Source: Verrucomicrobiota bacterium
GTDB lineage: Bacteria; Verrucomicrobiota; Verrucomicrobiia; Limisphaerales; UBA9464
Assembly: GCA_947471985.1 (NCBI GenBank)
Contig: CANIZL010000016.1
Location: 1 to 64,000, forward strand
Length of the DNA: 64,000 bases
Direction of reading: 5' to 3'
Each line of letters begins with the position of its first letter. Within the stretch, counting starts at the first letter, position 1. A model generated the notes under the pieces. The model saw only the letters and a list, made by a program, of their open reading frames with translations. It was not told the origin of the DNA and did not search any database. Of this stretch, positions 9,008-18,226 are shown one piece after another. The position numbers and the translations under genes are program-made.

Positions 9008-10336
9008 TCAGACCTGATTCGGGGCTGAAGTATCGGCCAATTGGAAAATCACACAGTCCGTGCCGGATCCCTCCAAGCGGGCATAGCGTGAGCGGAGATG
9101 GTCATGGAAATCGGCGTAGTGATCCAGCCACCAGAGCGACGACGCCGGAATCAGGAGGTGCGTTGCCCCTTGTTGTCGGAGTGATTCCAAATGCTCGATC
9201 GCCTCGGCGGCCGAAGCGGGATGGTGGCCGGCATAGGCCCCGCGAGGTGTTCGGGGGAAATGCCATCCCGTGCGTCCGGGAAGGTCGAGTAGGGAATTAT
9301 CCCCCTTGGAGACGACCAGCACCGTGGAGTCTTCCGGCACACTCCGTTGCACCTCCTGGCGCACGCGTTGGCGCAGTTGCTCATAGACCAGCTCGGGCGA
9401 TTCCGGAGCCCGATGGCCCAGTTCGACGCGGAGACGGGTGTTTTCCCGGGTCAGATCCGCAATCTGTCGTCCCCGTTCCGCGAGCCAGCGTTCGGACTCG
9501 GCGGCTCGGGAATCGCCTGATACCACCGCCAGGAGTGGGGAAACCGACAGATGAAAGGGAAATGAGCCCTCGTAACTGAGGCTGAGCAAACCATCGGCCA
9601 CGTAGTACTGCAGATCATCCGGTCGCACCCGGTTCAACCATCGCTGACGATACAGAGCGACGTTGGGCTGGTCGTGGCGGAAACGTCCGGGCGAGACGGA
9701 TTCGAAATGGATCACCACGCTTTCGGCGCAGTAGTGAACCTCCCGTCCCTGCTCCCCCAGACGGAGGCAGAGATCCACATCCTCGAATCCATTGCGGAAG
9801 GCGGTGTCGAAGCCTCCGTTGGATTCAAAGATCGGCCGGCGCACCAGCATGCTGGCGGCGGTTACAATCTGGAACCGGCGCGATTGACTGACGGCGGAAT
9901 GGTCTGAGGGAAAGCCCGTGTAAAGATGCCGCGGATAGCCGTCCTGGCAGATGACCACCCCGGCATGCTGAATGGTGTGGCTGGGGTAAAGCAGTTTGCT
10001 GCCGATGACGGCGGCCTGTGGATGCGCCTCGGCGTAGTCGACCAGCGCCTTGAGCCAGCCGGCCTGTGGTATGGTATCGTTATTGAGGAAGATCAGGTGC
10101 TTTCCGGAGGCCGCCCGAGCCCCGTCATTGCAGGTGGTGGCAAATCCACAATTGGATTCGTGCCGGACGACTTTCACCCGATCGCCATAGCTGGCGAGTA
10201 ACTGCGACGTCCCGTCGGTGGAGGCATCATCCACCACCACCACTTCGCAATCGTCCCGTCCCAAGATGGTGCGCAGGCATTGTTCGGTGAGCGCCACCTG
10301 ATTGAAGACCGGGATGATCACCGAACACTCAGGCAT
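9008..10336 (-). CDS. GT2 glycosyltransferase - coiled coil - SKGD domain
   Basis: 442 residues from the ATG at 10336, chosen because a GGAGG lies six bases upstream and the protein then starts MPECSVIIPVFNQ, a normal GT2 N-terminus. GT2 domain: about 2-240, with VVVDDASTDG (33-42), the NND metal site (85-87) and GFEDVDLCLR (183-192). A short coiled coil (about 285-315) and the SKGD domain (about 324-436) follow. The start overlaps the stop of the upstream gene by eight bases, so translation is coupled. The GT2 part looks intact and is likely an inverting transferase acting on a lipid-linked or growing glycan at the inner membrane. Confidence 0.85.
   Translation of the reverse strand: MPECSVIIPVFNQVALTEQCLRTILGRDDCEVVVVDDASTDGTSQLLASYGDRVKVVRHESNCGFATTCNDGARAASGKHLIFLNNDTIPQAGWLKALVDYAEAHPQAAVIGSKLLYPSHTIQHAGVVICQDGYPRHLYTGFPSDHSAVSQSRRFQIVTAASMLVRRPIFESNGGFDTAFRNGFEDVDLCLRLGEQGREVHYCAESVVIHFESVSPGRFRHDQPNVALYRQRWLNRVRPDDLQYYVADGLLSLSYEGSFPFHLSVSPLLAVVSGDSRAAESERWLAERGRQIADLTRENTRLRVELGHRAPESPELVYEQLRQRVRQEVQRSVPEDSTVLVVSKGDNSLLDLPGRTGWHFPRTPRGAYAGHHPASAAEAIEHLESLRQQGATHLLIPASSLWWLDHYADFHDHLRSRYARLEGSGTDCVIFQLADTSAPNQV
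9029..9367 (-). other. SKGD/HFP/FWW repeated domain, copy 3
   Basis: C-terminal part of the GT2 enzyme. Marks: VLVVSKGD, WHFPRT, YAGHHPASAAEAIEHL, LLIPASSLWW, DHYADF, CVIFQL. FWW is LWW here; otherwise it is the closest copy to copy 1. Confidence 0.85.
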
Positions 10337-12809
10337 GGGCGCCTCCGAGATCGAACACCAGGCACGTGGCCTCGTCACGGACGGTTACCGGGTAACGACT
10401 TTCGAGGTGGGTGCGGAATTCACCATAGTGTTCCAGCCACCAAAACGCGGGCTGGGGTACCAGCAGGAAACGTCCGCCCCGGGCCCGGAGTGCCTCCAAC
10501 TGCTGGATGGCTTCCTCGCTGTGCGCGGGATAAACATTCGCGTAGCCACCGTCTTCCAACTGGGGGAAGTGAGCACCCTGGTGGTTGGGGAAATCCACAA
10601 GTTGTTCGTCACCCTTGCTGACGACGACAATCGATGCACCGGCTGGCAGACGGGCTTGGACGGTCTCCTTGATGCGTTGCCGCAGACTCTGGTACTCGGG
10701 AGTCAGGCGACGGGCGTGCGGTTCCCATTTCGCGCCCCACTTTTCCTCGAAACGACGACGATTGGTTTCAAACACCCCGTCGTAATCGCCGCCAGTGCAG
10801 AGTTCTCCGAACGAGGCCTGGCCAAAATGGTGGATGTAAACGTCCTCCCGGCAGACGATCCGGTATCCGGCATCGCGGACCCGGCGGGCATAGTCGTCGT
10901 CCTCAAACATCCCGAGACCGAAGCGTTCATCGAGGGGCCCGATTTGCGTCCACAAGTCCCGACGAAAAGCCACGCAGAACATGGCCAGCATCCGGATGTC
11001 GTTGCCCTGTCCCTGATGTTTTGTGGTGTAGGTTTGTGCGAAGGCGCCCAATTCCCGGTGGGTACGATAGGGGGCATCGATCTGGGCTTCGTTGCAGGTC
11101 CGGTTCGTGACCGGTCCAACCAAGCCGACCTGAGGCTCGCTTAACGCGCCGACGAGGCGGTTCTGCCAGCCTTGAGTGACCAGCGTGTCGTTATTGAGCA
11201 GCACAAGGGATTGACCCCCTGCGTGGTTGAGGCCCTGATTGTTCGCGGCGGCAAATCCGAGATTGCACTCGTTTAGGAGCACCTGGACAAACGGATTATT
11301 CCGCTGGATTTCCCGGAGGTAGTCCGGGGTTCCATCCGTCGAGGCATTGTCGACGACGATTAATTCGTCGCCGTCGCGCCAATCGGTGCCCAGCAGGCTC
11401 GTGAGGCACATTTTCGTGTACATCAGCCCGTTGTGAGTGACCACGATGATGCTGGCTCCGCTGGGCTGCGCGGGGCCGGCGGCAGCCACTTTGGGGGCCG
11501 AAAGTGCCAGCGCGGTCTTTTGGGTCGCTTCCGGGAGACGAGTCGGCCAGCGGCCCGTGGGGGTGAGAATCAGGTCGTCCGGCAGGGCGGATTTCGAACC
11601 GACCGCGGGCGCGGGACGGGTCGGCTGTCCGGGGCGGCGCATGCCGACATCGTCCAGCAACTGGCCCAGCACCACGTCATGACCAAAGCAGTCCTGCGCG
11701 ATTTCCCACGCGGCCTTCCGATGGCGTTCGTAGTCGGAGTTGATGGCATCGACGGCAGCGAGAATCTCGCTCATCGTCGAAAAGGCAAACAAGCCCGCGC
11801 CGGTGGGCAGGATGTTGCTGAAGGCGGTCTCCTGGGTGATCACGGGTCGCCCCGCGGCAAGGTAGGTGATGGCCCGATCACTGAACCAACCGCTGCGGAG
11901 CCGGATATTCTGGTCCTTGGCGACGGTGAATTCGCCGCGGGAGGCGCCGATGTAGTCGCGGTAGGCATCCAGGTCCTGGGAGAAACTCAAGGACGGCCGC
12001 ACGCGCCAACCCTTGGTTTCCAGTTGCTTTTGATCCGCTGGTTCGTAGCTGGCCAAGGCGAGTTCAAACGGCTGGGGGCGCTGGGACGGAAGGTTGATGA
12101 ACTTGAGGAATTCCGAGTGCTTGCTCCAGGTGTAGGTTTGTCCGCGGAAGGTGGCCTGACGCCAAGGTTGGCGCCAATTACCGATCGTGGTAAACGCTTC
12201 GCCGGAGCCCCGGCCGTAGTCCTTCCAGAAATCCATGATCACCGGCTGGCGGGTGGGGCGGAACTTGAAGCGCTCCGAAGTGGGCAGCAGACAATCGGGT
12301 CGCCCCAGATTCTCCCCGTACGTGAAGAACGCGCAATGAGGACTCAGGTAGTCGAGGACCTCCTTCTTCTCGTGGAAAACGTCGATCTGGACATCCACTG
12401 GATCGGTTTCGAGATAAATGAGCCGGTTGGTCGCGGTGAGATCGGCGGTCGGGAGATGGCTGCCGTGGAGGTTGATGATCAGGTCGGCCGAACGGTAGAG
12501 CTCCTTCAGCTGGAGTTCGCTCATGCCGAAATAGCGGCTCTCGTAAAGTGCGTGATAGGCCCACTTGTCACCCAGATCGTAGCGACTCAAGACGCTGGCG
12601 ATGTACTCGGCGGCCCGCACCGGACCGTCGTCGTCGTCGGTCCGCATGAGTTTACTGGGCGTGCACCCGTGAGCTTCGACGTAGTAGACGTCATAGCCAA
12701 GACGGCGCAGTCCGACGAGATAATGGAGAGTTTGCCAGGCGACACCCGCCACGGGGAAGTGACTTAGAAAACCCAGAAGGACGATTTTTTCAGGCCGGCG
12801 AAGATTCAT
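10329..12809 (-). CDS. GT-B-like - GT2 - SKGD domain fusion glycosyltransferase
   Basis: 826 residues. Residues 1-390 form a GT-B-like enzyme (opening EKIVLLGFLSHFPVAGVAW; late loop SDRAITYLAAGRPVITQ, as in CgeB/GT1-type proteins). A Pro/Ala linker (395-450) leads to a GT2 domain (451-700) with IVVDNASTDGT, the NND triad at 539-541 and FEDDDYARRVRDAG. The repeated SKGD domain closes the protein (709-822). The ATG at 12809 overlaps the ABC transporter stop by four bases. Both catalytic modules look complete, so the enzyme may make a disaccharide unit. It belongs to the coupled minus-strand glycan operon. Confidence 0.83.
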   Translation of the reverse strand: MNLRRPEKIVLLGFLSHFPVAGVAWQTLHYLVGLRRLGYDVYYVEAHGCTPSKLMRTDDDDGPVRAAEYIASVLSRYDLGDKWAYHALYESRYFGMSELQLKELYRSADLIINLHGSHLPTADLTATNRLIYLETDPVDVQIDVFHEKKEVLDYLSPHCAFFTYGENLGRPDCLLPTSERFKFRPTRQPVIMDFWKDYGRGSGEAFTTIGNWRQPWRQATFRGQTYTWSKHSEFLKFINLPSQRPQPFELALASYEPADQKQLETKGWRVRPSLSFSQDLDAYRDYIGASRGEFTVAKDQNIRLRSGWFSDRAITYLAAGRPVITQETAFSNILPTGAGLFAFSTMSEILAAVDAINSDYERHRKAAWEIAQDCFGHDVVLGQLLDDVGMRRPGQPTRPAPAVGSKSALPDDLILTPTGRWPTRLPEATQKTALALSAPKVAAAGPAQPSGASIIVVTHNGLMYTKMCLTSLLGTDWRDGDELIVVDNASTDGTPDYLREIQRNNPFVQVLLNECNLGFAAANNQGLNHAGGQSLVLLNNDTLVTQGWQNRLVGALSEPQVGLVGPVTNRTCNEAQIDAPYRTHRELGAFAQTYTTKHQGQGNDIRMLAMFCVAFRRDLWTQIGPLDERFGLGMFEDDDYARRVRDAGYRIVCREDVYIHHFGQASFGELCTGGDYDGVFETNRRRFEEKWGAKWEPHARRLTPEYQSLRQRIKETVQARLPAGASIVVVSKGDEQLVDFPNHQGAHFPQLEDGGYANVYPAHSEEAIQQLEALRARGGRFLLVPQPAFWWLEHYGEFRTHLESRYPVTVRDEATCLVFDLGGAHA
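10344..10685 (-). other. SKGD/HFP/FWW repeated domain, copy 4
   Basis: Residues 709-822, the C-terminus of the 826-residue enzyme. Marks: VVVSKGD, AHFPQL, YANVYPAHSEEAI, LLVPQPAFWW, EHYGEF, CLVFDL. It is the most diverged copy around the YAGHHPA segment. Confidence 0.83.
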
Positions 12810-14629
12810 GCGGCGACCGGTTGTAGTTTCGGGCGTTTGGCGCCGATCTGGGCCTGATGGAGTTCGGCATAAAGCCCGCCGGCATCGACGAGTTGCTGGT
12901 GGGTTCCCTGTTCCAGCAGTCGGCCTTGTTGCAGGACGAGGATCAGGTCCGCGTGGTGCAGGGTGGAAAGTCGATGCGCTATCATAAAAGTGGTTCGCCC
13001 GGCCATCAGTCGTTCCAAGGCTTCCAGAATGACGGCTTCGGTCTTGGAATCCACCGCGGAGGTGGGCTCGTCGAGAATGAGGATGGGTGCGTCCTTGAGG
13101 AACGCACGGGCGACGGAGATCCGCTGGCGTTCGCCGCCGGAAATCGCGGCCCCGCGCTCACCCAGCACGGTTTCATACTTTTGGGGCAGGCGCATGATGA
13201 AGTCATGCGCATTGGCCGCCTTGGCCGCCTCGATGATTTCGTCCTGGGTGGCATCCAGACGCCCGTACCGGATGTTGTCGGAAATGCTGCCGGAAAACAG
13301 CAAGGGCTCCTGGAGCACGATGCTGATCTGTTGCCGCAGGGTTTCCAGCGTGATTTCCCGTGCGTCCTTCCCGTCGATCAGAATGCGCCCCTGCTTGAGG
13401 TCGTAGAACCGAGGCAGGAGGCTGACCAGGGTGCTCTTGCCGGCTCCGGTGGGGCCGACGATGCCGATGACCTGCCCGGGTTTGGCGGTGAAGGAAATGT
13501 CTCTGAGAGTATCCTGCCGGCCGGCGTAGCTGAAGCCGACGCCCTCGAAACTGACCCCGCCCGCCACCCGACCGACGGGGCGAGCCTCGGGGCCGTCCTT
13601 GATGTCGGGTTCGGTATCGAGCAATTGGAAGGTGCTGCGCAGGCTGATGAAACGGTCCTGGAGCGAACCAATGGTGAAGCTGATGGTTTCGAGCGGCTTG
13701 TAGATCGAGGCAATATAGGCGATGACGACCAGCAGGTCGCCGACGGTCATCTGCCCTTGAAGCACCCGTTGGGCGCCGATACCGAGCACGACAGTCGAAC
13801 CCACCGCGGTGATCATGTTCACCACCAGGGAGAAAATTGTCTGCCGCACGGTGACCTGGACGCGGGCGGCCACCGCATTGGTGGTTTGCTGGCGGAAACG
13901 GTGGTATTCGTGCTTTTCGCGGCCGAAGGCCACGATGACCCGCATCATGGAGATGCTCTCATGGATCACGGAAAGGGATTCAGCCTCCATGTTGCGAACT
14001 TTGCTGAGGCGATCCTGAATGTGCGTGGCGTAGAACCCCACCGAATAGTAGAGGAAGGGAACCACGGCCAAGGATGCCACGGCCAGGGTGGGGTCGATGT
14101 GGTAGGAGACCCAGATCATCCCCACCAGGGTCAGGGCGCTCTCCGCCAGCATGGGGACGGTCATGATGAGACCGGCCGGCGCATCACCCTGACTGTTAAT
14201 CATGTAAATGATCCCGCCCGAGCGCCGGCGATCATGAAACGCCAGGGACATCCGCTGGGCGTGGAGGAAAAGATGGCTCCGGAAATCGAGGGTGATCCAC
14301 TGGTCAATCTTGGTGTTGACGTAGTTGGTCAACACGTGGAGCGCGTTGCTGAACAGCGCGACGACGAGTCCGGCGCTCACCGCAACGACCAGTAATTGGG
14401 ATCGCTGGCCCGCCAACGGACCCAGCAGCCAGGCGAGTGTCTCGGGCAAGGGACGCGGTCCGAGCACATTGTCGACCAGGATTTTGAGCGGCCAAGGTGC
14501 GAGCAGGCTGATCAGGGAAGACAGGACCGTCAGCGCTACCGAACCGGCGGCCAGACGCCAGTGGGGACGTAAGTAGCCGAAAACCCGGGTGACGTACGAG
14601 AGGGGAATGACACTAAGCTTTTGCGCCAT
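12806..14629 (-). CDS. ABC exporter, fused membrane and ATPase domains (MsbA-like)
   Basis: 607 residues, usual length for a half-size type IV ABC exporter. The membrane domain (about 1-330) has hydrophobic spans near 25-50, 75-100, 155-200 and 260-310. The ATPase domain has Walker A GPTGAGKS (392-399), Q-loop LQEPLLF, signature ISGGERQR (a variant of LSGGQ), Walker B ILILDEP with catalytic Glu, and switch His in IAHRLST. It heads the glycan operon and is coupled by ATGA to the following glycosyltransferase. The likely job is flipping or exporting the lipid-linked glycan built by the downstream enzymes. A lipid A flippase role is possible, but the context favours a dedicated exporter. Confidence 0.88.
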   Translation of the reverse strand: MAQKLSVIPLSYVTRVFGYLRPHWRLAAGSVALTVLSSLISLLAPWPLKILVDNVLGPRPLPETLAWLLGPLAGQRSQLLVVAVSAGLVVALFSNALHVLTNYVNTKIDQWITLDFRSHLFLHAQRMSLAFHDRRRSGGIIYMINSQGDAPAGLIMTVPMLAESALTLVGMIWVSYHIDPTLAVASLAVVPFLYYSVGFYATHIQDRLSKVRNMEAESLSVIHESISMMRVIVAFGREKHEYHRFRQQTTNAVAARVQVTVRQTIFSLVVNMITAVGSTVVLGIGAQRVLQGQMTVGDLLVVIAYIASIYKPLETISFTIGSLQDRFISLRSTFQLLDTEPDIKDGPEARPVGRVAGGVSFEGVGFSYAGRQDTLRDISFTAKPGQVIGIVGPTGAGKSTLVSLLPRFYDLKQGRILIDGKDAREITLETLRQQISIVLQEPLLFSGSISDNIRYGRLDATQDEIIEAAKAANAHDFIMRLPQKYETVLGERGAAISGGERQRISVARAFLKDAPILILDEPTSAVDSKTEAVILEALERLMAGRTTFMIAHRLSTLHHADLILVLQQGRLLEQGTHQQLVDAGGLYAELHQAQIGAKRPKLQPVAA

Positions 14630-14695
14630 GTTTCAGAGGTGCCAGAGCAGATTTTCGAAGAGGAACGCCAAGGGAATCCATCAAGCGTTATGCCG

Positions 14696-15328
14696 CTAAA
14701 ACTTCAAGATCAGGCCATTGGTCTGCGCTTGCGAATGCGCCGCCACATGGCCGTCGTAAAAAAGTATGTTGGCCCGCTTCAAGTGCTTATAACCGGTTTG
14801 GTTCGTTGCCAAGCTTTGAAGCGGGGGGTGATTGAAGGTCGCGGTAATGTCGGCGATCGCCACCGTAGAGGCGGGTTCACGAGCTTGGATTTCAGCCAAG
14901 CGGTGAGTCTCCGGTGCGGGGAAGGCGAGGGAGTTGAACGCGTTCATTCCATAGCTCAACCGCACCGGGAAGGGGTCAAACAGCTTTTCCCGAGCCCGGA
15001 TGGGGCACGAGAAGATTTTGTTCTCAAAATCGCTGTAGCCATCGAAGGCGTGGTCCGAATTGGCGAAATAAGGATTCAGCAGGGCGTAGAAGTTGTTGTC
15101 GGAGGGGGATGTGTCGTCGTACCACGCAAACGGCAAGTGATCCTGCGCATCATCAATGTATCCAAAAGTCGCGAGGCCCATTTGGCGCAGAGTGCTGAGG
15201 CACGAGATGGCTTGCGCCCGGTTGCGAGCGGTGGACAAGGCAGGTAGCAGCAAGGAGGCCAGGATCGCAATGACTGCGACCACGACCAACAGCTCAATCA
15301 ATGTAAACCCGTGCCGAAACTTCCGCAT
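14696..15328 (-). CDS. Type II secretion-like pseudopilin with prepilin N-terminus
   Basis: 210 residues. The N-terminus [13 protein letters not shown] is a type IV prepilin peptidase site (cleavage after Gly7), followed by a hydrophobic helix to about residue 30 and a globular domain. The sequence NILFYDGHV near the C-terminus matches the FxDGH end seen in the large DUF1559-like pseudopilin families of planctomycetes and verrucomicrobia. These occur in many copies per genome and are poorly understood. It lies 66 bases upstream of the ABC exporter on the same strand; no terminator is obvious between them, so read-through into the glycan operon is possible. The ATG at 15328 is the only sensible start. 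Confidence 0.88.
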   Translation of the reverse strand: MRKFRHGFTLIELLVVVAVIAILASLLLPALSTARNRAQAISCLSTLRQMGLATFGYIDDAQDHLPFAWYDDTSPSDNNFYALLNPYFANSDHAFDGYSDFENKIFSCPIRAREKLFDPFPVRLSYGMNAFNSLAFPAPETHRLAEIQAREPASTVAIADITATFNHPPLQSLATNQTGYKHLKRANILFYDGHVAAHSQAQTNGLILKF

Positions 15329-16182
15329 GATGCCCTCAATTCCTTAATCGCCTGTTCATGGACTTATTTGCAGTGACCACTCACAACAGTGTCCGGCGGG
15401 CAACCTGGTTGCCACGGAAAACCACCCGGTCGGGCAATGTCCGATGAAACGGCTCCATCGGCAACCGTTTGATCGCAATTCCCTCCGTCGCACCTGCGCC
15501 GGCGGCGGGCTAAAGGGTTGGTCCGATTTCGGACCGAGCGGCACTCGGAGGGAGCAAACCTATGGATTGCGACGGAGTCTGGTCCGCCAGTGGGAAAGTC
15601 ACTGGCTAGGGCCACCGGAATATCATTTCCCGCCGCCGTCGCACCTGTCACCGGGATGGTCGAACTGACTCGGACCAATTTTGAGCGGATGGATTTGGGA
15701 AAAAAAGACCGATTTCTACGCTCGATTCCGTCCGTCCGGCTCACCCATCCTACCGGTCAACCGCGAGCGGACTGGAAATAATGTGGAAACGGTATGCGTC
15801 AGCTTGATTTAAAAAAACGGTCCGGGCCGCAGACGCCAAGGAGGTGGGAGTGGAGAACTCCGCTGAAGAAACGTACCACAACCCGGACCAGAGGGACCCT
15901 ATTCTAGCCGACCCTGAAGTCAACAAACGTGATACGATTTCGGTGGTTTTTGGTGGCGAATTGCTGGTCCGGGTTCCTAAATACCAATTTTTCCGAAGCT
16001 GATGGCGGTGATGGTGAGGAGGTTAAGCGTGCGGTGCGACGGGGAATACAAAAGCCAACGACGACCGGGCCAGTCGGGTTTTTGGCCGGCGGCAGCCGGT
16101 CACGGGGAGGGGGAATATTTCCCGTCCAGCGGCTCAGGCGGGCCTTGACCAAGGGGACCCCTGTCGTGGCATGCTTTCCCGG
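15329..16182. other. 850-bp gap without a convincing gene
   Basis: Open frames here (for example 15364-15744 on the minus strand) are rich in Arg/Pro and resemble nothing, so I call none. The gap holds the promoter region of the pseudopilin gene (reading left), a cluster of GGTCCG/CGGACC words, and a possible stem GGTCCGGG (15819-15826) with CCCGGACC (15882-15889). Just before the lipoprotein gene is a weak TTGACC (16145-16150) / CATGCT (16170-16175) pair whose 19-base spacer makes it doubtful. Confidence 0.5.
15520..15971. repeat. Cluster of seven GGTCCG/CGGACC words
   Basis: The 6-base word occurs at 15520, 15530, 15581, 15671, 15819, 15884 and 15966, in both orientations. The first pair forms a 16-bp dyad GGTCCGATTTCGGACC. 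The 15819/15884 pair extends to 8 bp. I have not counted the word genome-wide; in this GC-rich window it also occurs inside genes, but not visibly this densely. Confidence 0.4.
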
Positions 16183-16560
16183 ATGAAGAAGCTTTTCACA
16201 GTTCTCGCGGTTGCGGTCGCCACCACCGCCTTGTCCGGGTGTTTCAAAACCCAGGAGGGGCGCCGCCGGGCGGGACTTCCCGGAGTCAAGGACACGATTG
16301 AGAGTCGCTACGAGCGCCCCGTGGAGCAGGTTTACGAATCGGCCCGGGCGACCCTGGCCTTTAATGGAGCGATCACGAAGCAGAACGATCCGGCCCGCGT
16401 TCTGGAGGCCAAGGTGAATAACCGCACCGTGTGGGTGCGGGTGGATGAAGTCGAGCCGCGGGTGTCGCGCGTGTTTGTGCAGGCGCGCCGGAGTGGGGCC
16501 CGGGGGGACATTAATTTGGCGGCTGAATTGGACAAGCAGATCGCCTTGCGGCTGCGCTGA
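16183..16560 (+). CDS. Small lipoprotein of unknown function
   Basis: 125 residues from the ATG at 16183 (an in-frame start at 16171 is less likely). MKKLFTVLAVAVATTALSGC is a clear lipoprotein signal with lipobox LSGC. The mature part is mixed alpha/beta and includes IESRYERPVEQVYESARATL and VWVRVDEVEP. This recalls the small DUF3568-type lipoproteins, where a short domain handles metal or envelope stress, but the match is by eye only. It stands alone, 46 bases before the photolyase gene on the same strand. Confidence 0.75.
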   Translation: MKKLFTVLAVAVATTALSGCFKTQEGRRRAGLPGVKDTIESRYERPVEQVYESARATLAFNGAITKQNDPARVLEAKVNNRTVWVRVDEVEPRVSRVFVQARRSGARGDINLAAELDKQIALRLR

Positions 16561-16606
16561 CGGGTTGACGGTTGCCATCCGCCCGAAGTAGCCCACCGTG
16601 GGCGGC

Positions 16607-18085
16607 ATGGGCTTCCGGGTGAATGCGCCGCCGGTCTCGGTGGTTTGGTGGCGCCAGGACTTGCGTTTGGCGGACCACCCGGCGCTTGCTGCGGCGGTCC
16701 GCCGTGGGGCGGTGATCCCGGTGGTGGTGTGGAATCCCGCCGCCGAGGGCGGTTGGGCACCCGGTAGCGCGTCCCGGTGGTGGTGGCATCACTCACTTGT
16801 CCGGTTGGACGAGGCGTTGCGTCGCCGCGGATCCCGCTTGGTGGTTCGGATCGGCGCTGCCGCCGACGTGCTGCCCAAAATATGTCAGGAAACCGGCGCC
16901 ACCGCGGTCTACTGGAATCGGCGCTATGAGCCGGCCGCCATGGCCCACGATTCGCACGTCAAGGATCGCCTCAAAGCGGTCGGCCTGCACGCCGAGTCGT
17001 TCAATGGCGCATTGCTGTTGGAGCCTTGGACCGTTGCCAATCAGTCGGGCCGGCCCTTTCAGGTTTTCACGCCGTTCTGGCGAAAGTGTCTGACCCAATT
17101 GCCGCCGCCGCCACCTCTGGCGGCCCCCGAACTCATTCCGGCCCCCGAACGGTGGCCCCGTTCGGAATCCCTCCCGGCGTTGAAGCTCTTGCCGCGCAAG
17201 CCCTGGGACGGCGGGCTGAAGGCGGCGTGGGTGCCGGGTGAAGACGGGGCCCATCAGGCGCTGGGTGCGTTCGGCCAGGGGGGGTGGCGGGGGTATACCG
17301 AAAATCGGAATCGTCCGGATCTTCCGGGAACGTCCCGCCTTTCGCCGCATCTACATTTTGGTGAAATCACGCCGCGGCAGATTTGGGCGCACTTGAATGA
17401 CGTTGCGGCCCGCGCGGGAGTTTCAGACTGGCAGCAGCAGCAATTTGTTACGGAGCTGGGATGGCGGGAGTTTTCTCATCACTTGCTCTATCATTTTCCC
17501 CAAACCACCGATGCCCCGTTGCGTGCCGAGTTCGGGCATTTCCCGTGGCGGGAGGACGCCGTCGGGTTGCGGTTGTGGCAGCGCGGTGAGACGGGGTATC
17601 CGATCGTGGATGCCGGGATGCGCGAGCTTTGGGCCACCGGCTGGATGCACAACCGGGTGCGGATGATTGTGGCCTCCTTTTTGGTGAAGGACCTGATGCT
17701 GCCGTGGCAGGCAGGTGCCCGGTGGTTCTGGGACACGCTGGTGGATGCCGATTTGGCGCAGAATACTCTGGGCTGGCAGTGGAGTGCCGGCTGTGGCGCG
17801 GATGCAGCGCCTTATTTCCGCATCTTCAATCCGGTGAGCCAAGGAGAAAAATTTGATCCGGCGGGCGACTACGTCCGGCGCTGGGTACCTGAACTGGCCC
17901 GGCTTCCGATTCCGTTCCTGCACGCACCTTGGACGGCGTCGCCAGCGATCCGCGCCGCCGCCGGAGTTGTCTTGGGTCGGGGCTATCCCGCCCCGGTGGT
18001 GGATCATGCCCAGCGCCGTCAGGCTGCCTTGGACGCGTTCAAGTTGCTGCGGGTGAGACGGGAGTCCGGCGCTGCGTCGGGGTGA
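16607..18085 (+). CDS. phrB: Deoxyribodipyrimidine photolyase (DNA repair)
   Basis: 492 residues from the ATG at 16607; a GTG at 16598 is in frame. N-terminal photolyase fold: VSVVWWRQDLRLADHPAL. The FAD-binding helical domain has TSRLSPHLHFGEI, WREFSHHLLYHF, GYPIVDAGMRELWATGWMHN and the run from NTLGWQWSAGCGADAAPYFR to RIFNPVSQGEKFD. These carry the Asn and Trp residues used for cyclobutane dimer binding and electron transfer in class I CPD photolyases. Length is normal. The enzyme uses blue light and FADH- to split pyrimidine dimers. A cryptochrome-like role cannot be excluded, but the active-site motifs look intact. Confidence 0.93.
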   Translation: MGFRVNAPPVSVVWWRQDLRLADHPALAAAVRRGAVIPVVVWNPAAEGGWAPGSASRWWWHHSLVRLDEALRRRGSRLVVRIGAAADVLPKICQETGATAVYWNRRYEPAAMAHDSHVKDRLKAVGLHAESFNGALLLEPWTVANQSGRPFQVFTPFWRKCLTQLPPPPPLAAPELIPAPERWPRSESLPALKLLPRKPWDGGLKAAWVPGEDGAHQALGAFGQGGWRGYTENRNRPDLPGTSRLSPHLHFGEITPRQIWAHLNDVAARAGVSDWQQQQFVTELGWREFSHHLLYHFPQTTDAPLRAEFGHFPWREDAVGLRLWQRGETGYPIVDAGMRELWATGWMHNRVRMIVASFLVKDLMLPWQAGARWFWDTLVDADLAQNTLGWQWSAGCGADAAPYFRIFNPVSQGEKFDPAGDYVRRWVPELARLPIPFLHAPWTASPAIRAAAGVVLGRGYPAPVVDHAQRRQAALDAFKLLRVRRESGAASG

Positions 18086-18226
18086 GATTCGGTGGGTTGG
18101 GTTTGATTGGGGTTGGCGTGGTTTGGCGGGAAGCCCGGGAAGCGCCCTTCGGTAAAAATGATGAACAAGGGTTTGACGCCTGCGCCCCACGTGTGCACTC
18201 TTCCGCTCCTTTTTTCGGGTTATTCG

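Noticed and set aside
12857-14395. A 512-codon open frame on the plus strand
   Set aside because: Antisense to the ABC exporter, whose Walker and signature motifs prove the other strand.
15364-15744. Possible 126-residue protein in the gap before the lipoprotein
   Set aside because: Arg/Pro-rich, no start signal, no recognisable domain, and it overlaps the repeated GGTCCG words.
15819-15889. A 71-base segment with complementary ends that looked like a tRNA or a small SRP RNA
   Set aside because: The 8-bp end stem is there, but no T-loop (TTCRA), no anticodon arm and no SRP tetraloop/symmetric-loop signature can be found.
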